16,165 bases of DNA, from assembly GCA_026391115.1 (NCBI GenBank), contig JAPLER010000006.1, forward strand, positions 1-16,165. Direction: 5' to 3'. The translations under genes and the position numbers were made by a program. Under the pieces are notes generated by a model that searched no databases, was not told where the DNA came from, and saw nothing but the letters and a program-made list of their open reading frames with translations. The stretch's first letter is position 1. Each line of letters starts with the position of its first letter. Shown here piece by piece: positions 15,836 through 16,165 of the stretch. This stretch comes from Bacteroidota bacterium (GTDB lineage Bacteria; Bacteroidota; Bacteroidia; Chitinophagales; Chitinophagaceae).

Positions 15836-15908
15836 GGTGCGGTAGCTCAGTTGGTAGAGCAATGGACTGAAAATCCATGTGTCGCCGGTTCAATCCCGGC
15901 CCACACCA
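15836..15908 (+). tRNA. tRNA-Phe (anticodon GAA)
   Basis: A 73-nt cloverleaf without encoded CCA. The D stem is GCTC/GAGC, the anticodon stem ATGGA/TCCAT encloses CTGAAAA with the anticodon GAA at 15869-15871, and the T stem GCCGG/CCGGC closes TTCAATC. The discriminator base is A73, usual for Phe. The acceptor stem GGTGCGG/CCACACC has one C5.A68 mismatch (15840 and 15903); a T at 15840 would restore pairing. All other stems are complete, and a promoter and a terminator flank the gene, so it is probably functional. Confidence 0.95.
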
Positions 15909-15909
15909 C

Positions 15910-15940
15910 AAAAACCTCAGCAGCATTGTTGGGGTTTTTT
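15910..15940 (+). terminator. Rho-independent terminator after tRNA-Phe
   Basis: The stem pairs AAAAACCTCAG (15910-15920) with TTGGGGTTTTT (15929-15939), including two G.U pairs, around an eight-base loop, and ends in a six-T run (15935-15940). It starts 2 nt after the tRNA and is the expected end of its transcript. Confidence 0.8.
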
Positions 15941-16007
15941 GTTTGGTGAATGGAGAGAGGTGAGTAGTAAGTACACATTAGGGAAATATATGTATAGAAA
16001 TCAAAAG

Positions 16008-16035
16008 AAAGAGGCTGCACTAGTGCAGCCTCTTT
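16008..16035. terminator. 28-bp perfect palindrome, probable bidirectional terminator
   Basis: The sequence is its own reverse complement over 28 bp, centred on CTAG, with the GC-rich half GAGGCTGCA and flanking A and T runs. As RNA it would form a very stable hairpin followed by UUUU on the plus strand and by UUUCUUUU on the minus strand, so it can stop transcription from both sides. It stands between the tRNA-Phe unit and the insertion sequence starting 18 bp further on. No gene next to it needs a second terminator in the plus direction, so it may belong to a gene now beyond or disrupted by the insertion sequence. Confidence 0.65.
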
Positions 16036-16052
16036 TGCAATAAACACAACAG

Positions 16053-16165
16053 TGAACTTCCAAATAAAAAGTGGACAAAATTTTCAAGAGCTTTAAGCTA
16101 CATTTTTTAAATTGTTATTAAATAATTGATTGTATTCTTTTATGTTTAAATTGTTTAAGTATGAA
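16053..16165. mobile_element. IS3-family insertion sequence, one end only
   Basis: A terminal inverted repeat begins with TG at 16053 (TGAACTTCC) and continues to AAAAAGTGGACA (16066-16077), a form I recall from the IS150 group of IS3 elements. It is followed after 15 nt by the stop codon of a leftward-reading frame that looks like a transposase C-terminus. Since the transposase reads toward this edge, this is the right end of the element. The rest lies outside the window, so completeness, the other repeat and the target duplication cannot be judged. Confidence 0.7.
16093..16165 (-). CDS. Transposase C-terminus, IS3 family, cut by the window edge
   Basis: The last 23 codons of a minus-strand gene are visible, ending SYLNNLNIKEYNQLFNNN followed by LKNVA and a TAA at 16095-16093. 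The pattern of a short S-Y-L-x-N-L turn, then a tail rich in Tyr, Asn and Lys, resembles the end of IS3-family OrfB integrase-type transposases. The nearby inverted repeat supports this. The catalytic DDE core would lie outside the window. Confidence 0.55.
   Translation of the reverse strand, partial: SYLNNLNIKEYNQLFNNNLKNVA

Noticed and set aside
15847..16047. A 66-codon minus-strand reading frame
   Set aside because: It runs through tRNA-Phe, its terminator and the palindrome, so it is a chance frame.

Overview
The window looks like chromosomal DNA from an AT-rich member of the Bacteroidota, probably near the Chitinophagaceae. Three things suggest this. The tRNA promoter has the TTTG / TAnnTTTG form of that phylum, genes lack clear Shine-Dalgarno sites and some start with TTG, and the proteins resemble that group. 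The placement rests on recall and motif reading; no search was run.

Positions 1-13587 (minus strand) hold a nearly complete de novo purine operon. In transcription order it runs purE, purK, purC, purL, purF, purM, purN, purH, purD, guaA. Together these cover every step from PRPP to IMP except the PurB step, plus the GMP synthase step. Most junctions are 0-11 nt apart, and the purN stop codon touches the purH start. Two junctions are exceptions and carry regulatory structure. Between purE and purK there is an intrinsic terminator-like hairpin with a six-U tract. Between purC and purL there is a 118-nt gap that folds as a guanine-type purine riboswitch aptamer, followed by alternative hairpins, one of which buries the UUG start codon of purL. 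This implies feedback by guanine on purL and the genes after it, inside the operon rather than at its head. It is the most interesting element here.

Positions 13588-14210 separate the purine operon from the next one. They hold a candidate purE promoter with a 21-bp-spaced direct repeat upstream, a small plus-strand gene remnant with two compensating frameshifts, a plus-strand terminator, and about 230 bp without a convincing gene.

Positions 14211-15717 (minus) hold ctaB (heme O synthase) followed by a short cytochrome c oxidase subunit III gene, part of a respiratory oxidase assembly cluster. No oxidase catalytic subunit is present in the window. Divergently from ctaB, a Bacteroidota-type promoter drives tRNA-Phe(GAA), which ends in a terminator. 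A 28-bp perfect palindrome follows, and the window ends inside an IS3-family insertion sequence (terminal inverted repeat and the transposase C-terminus).
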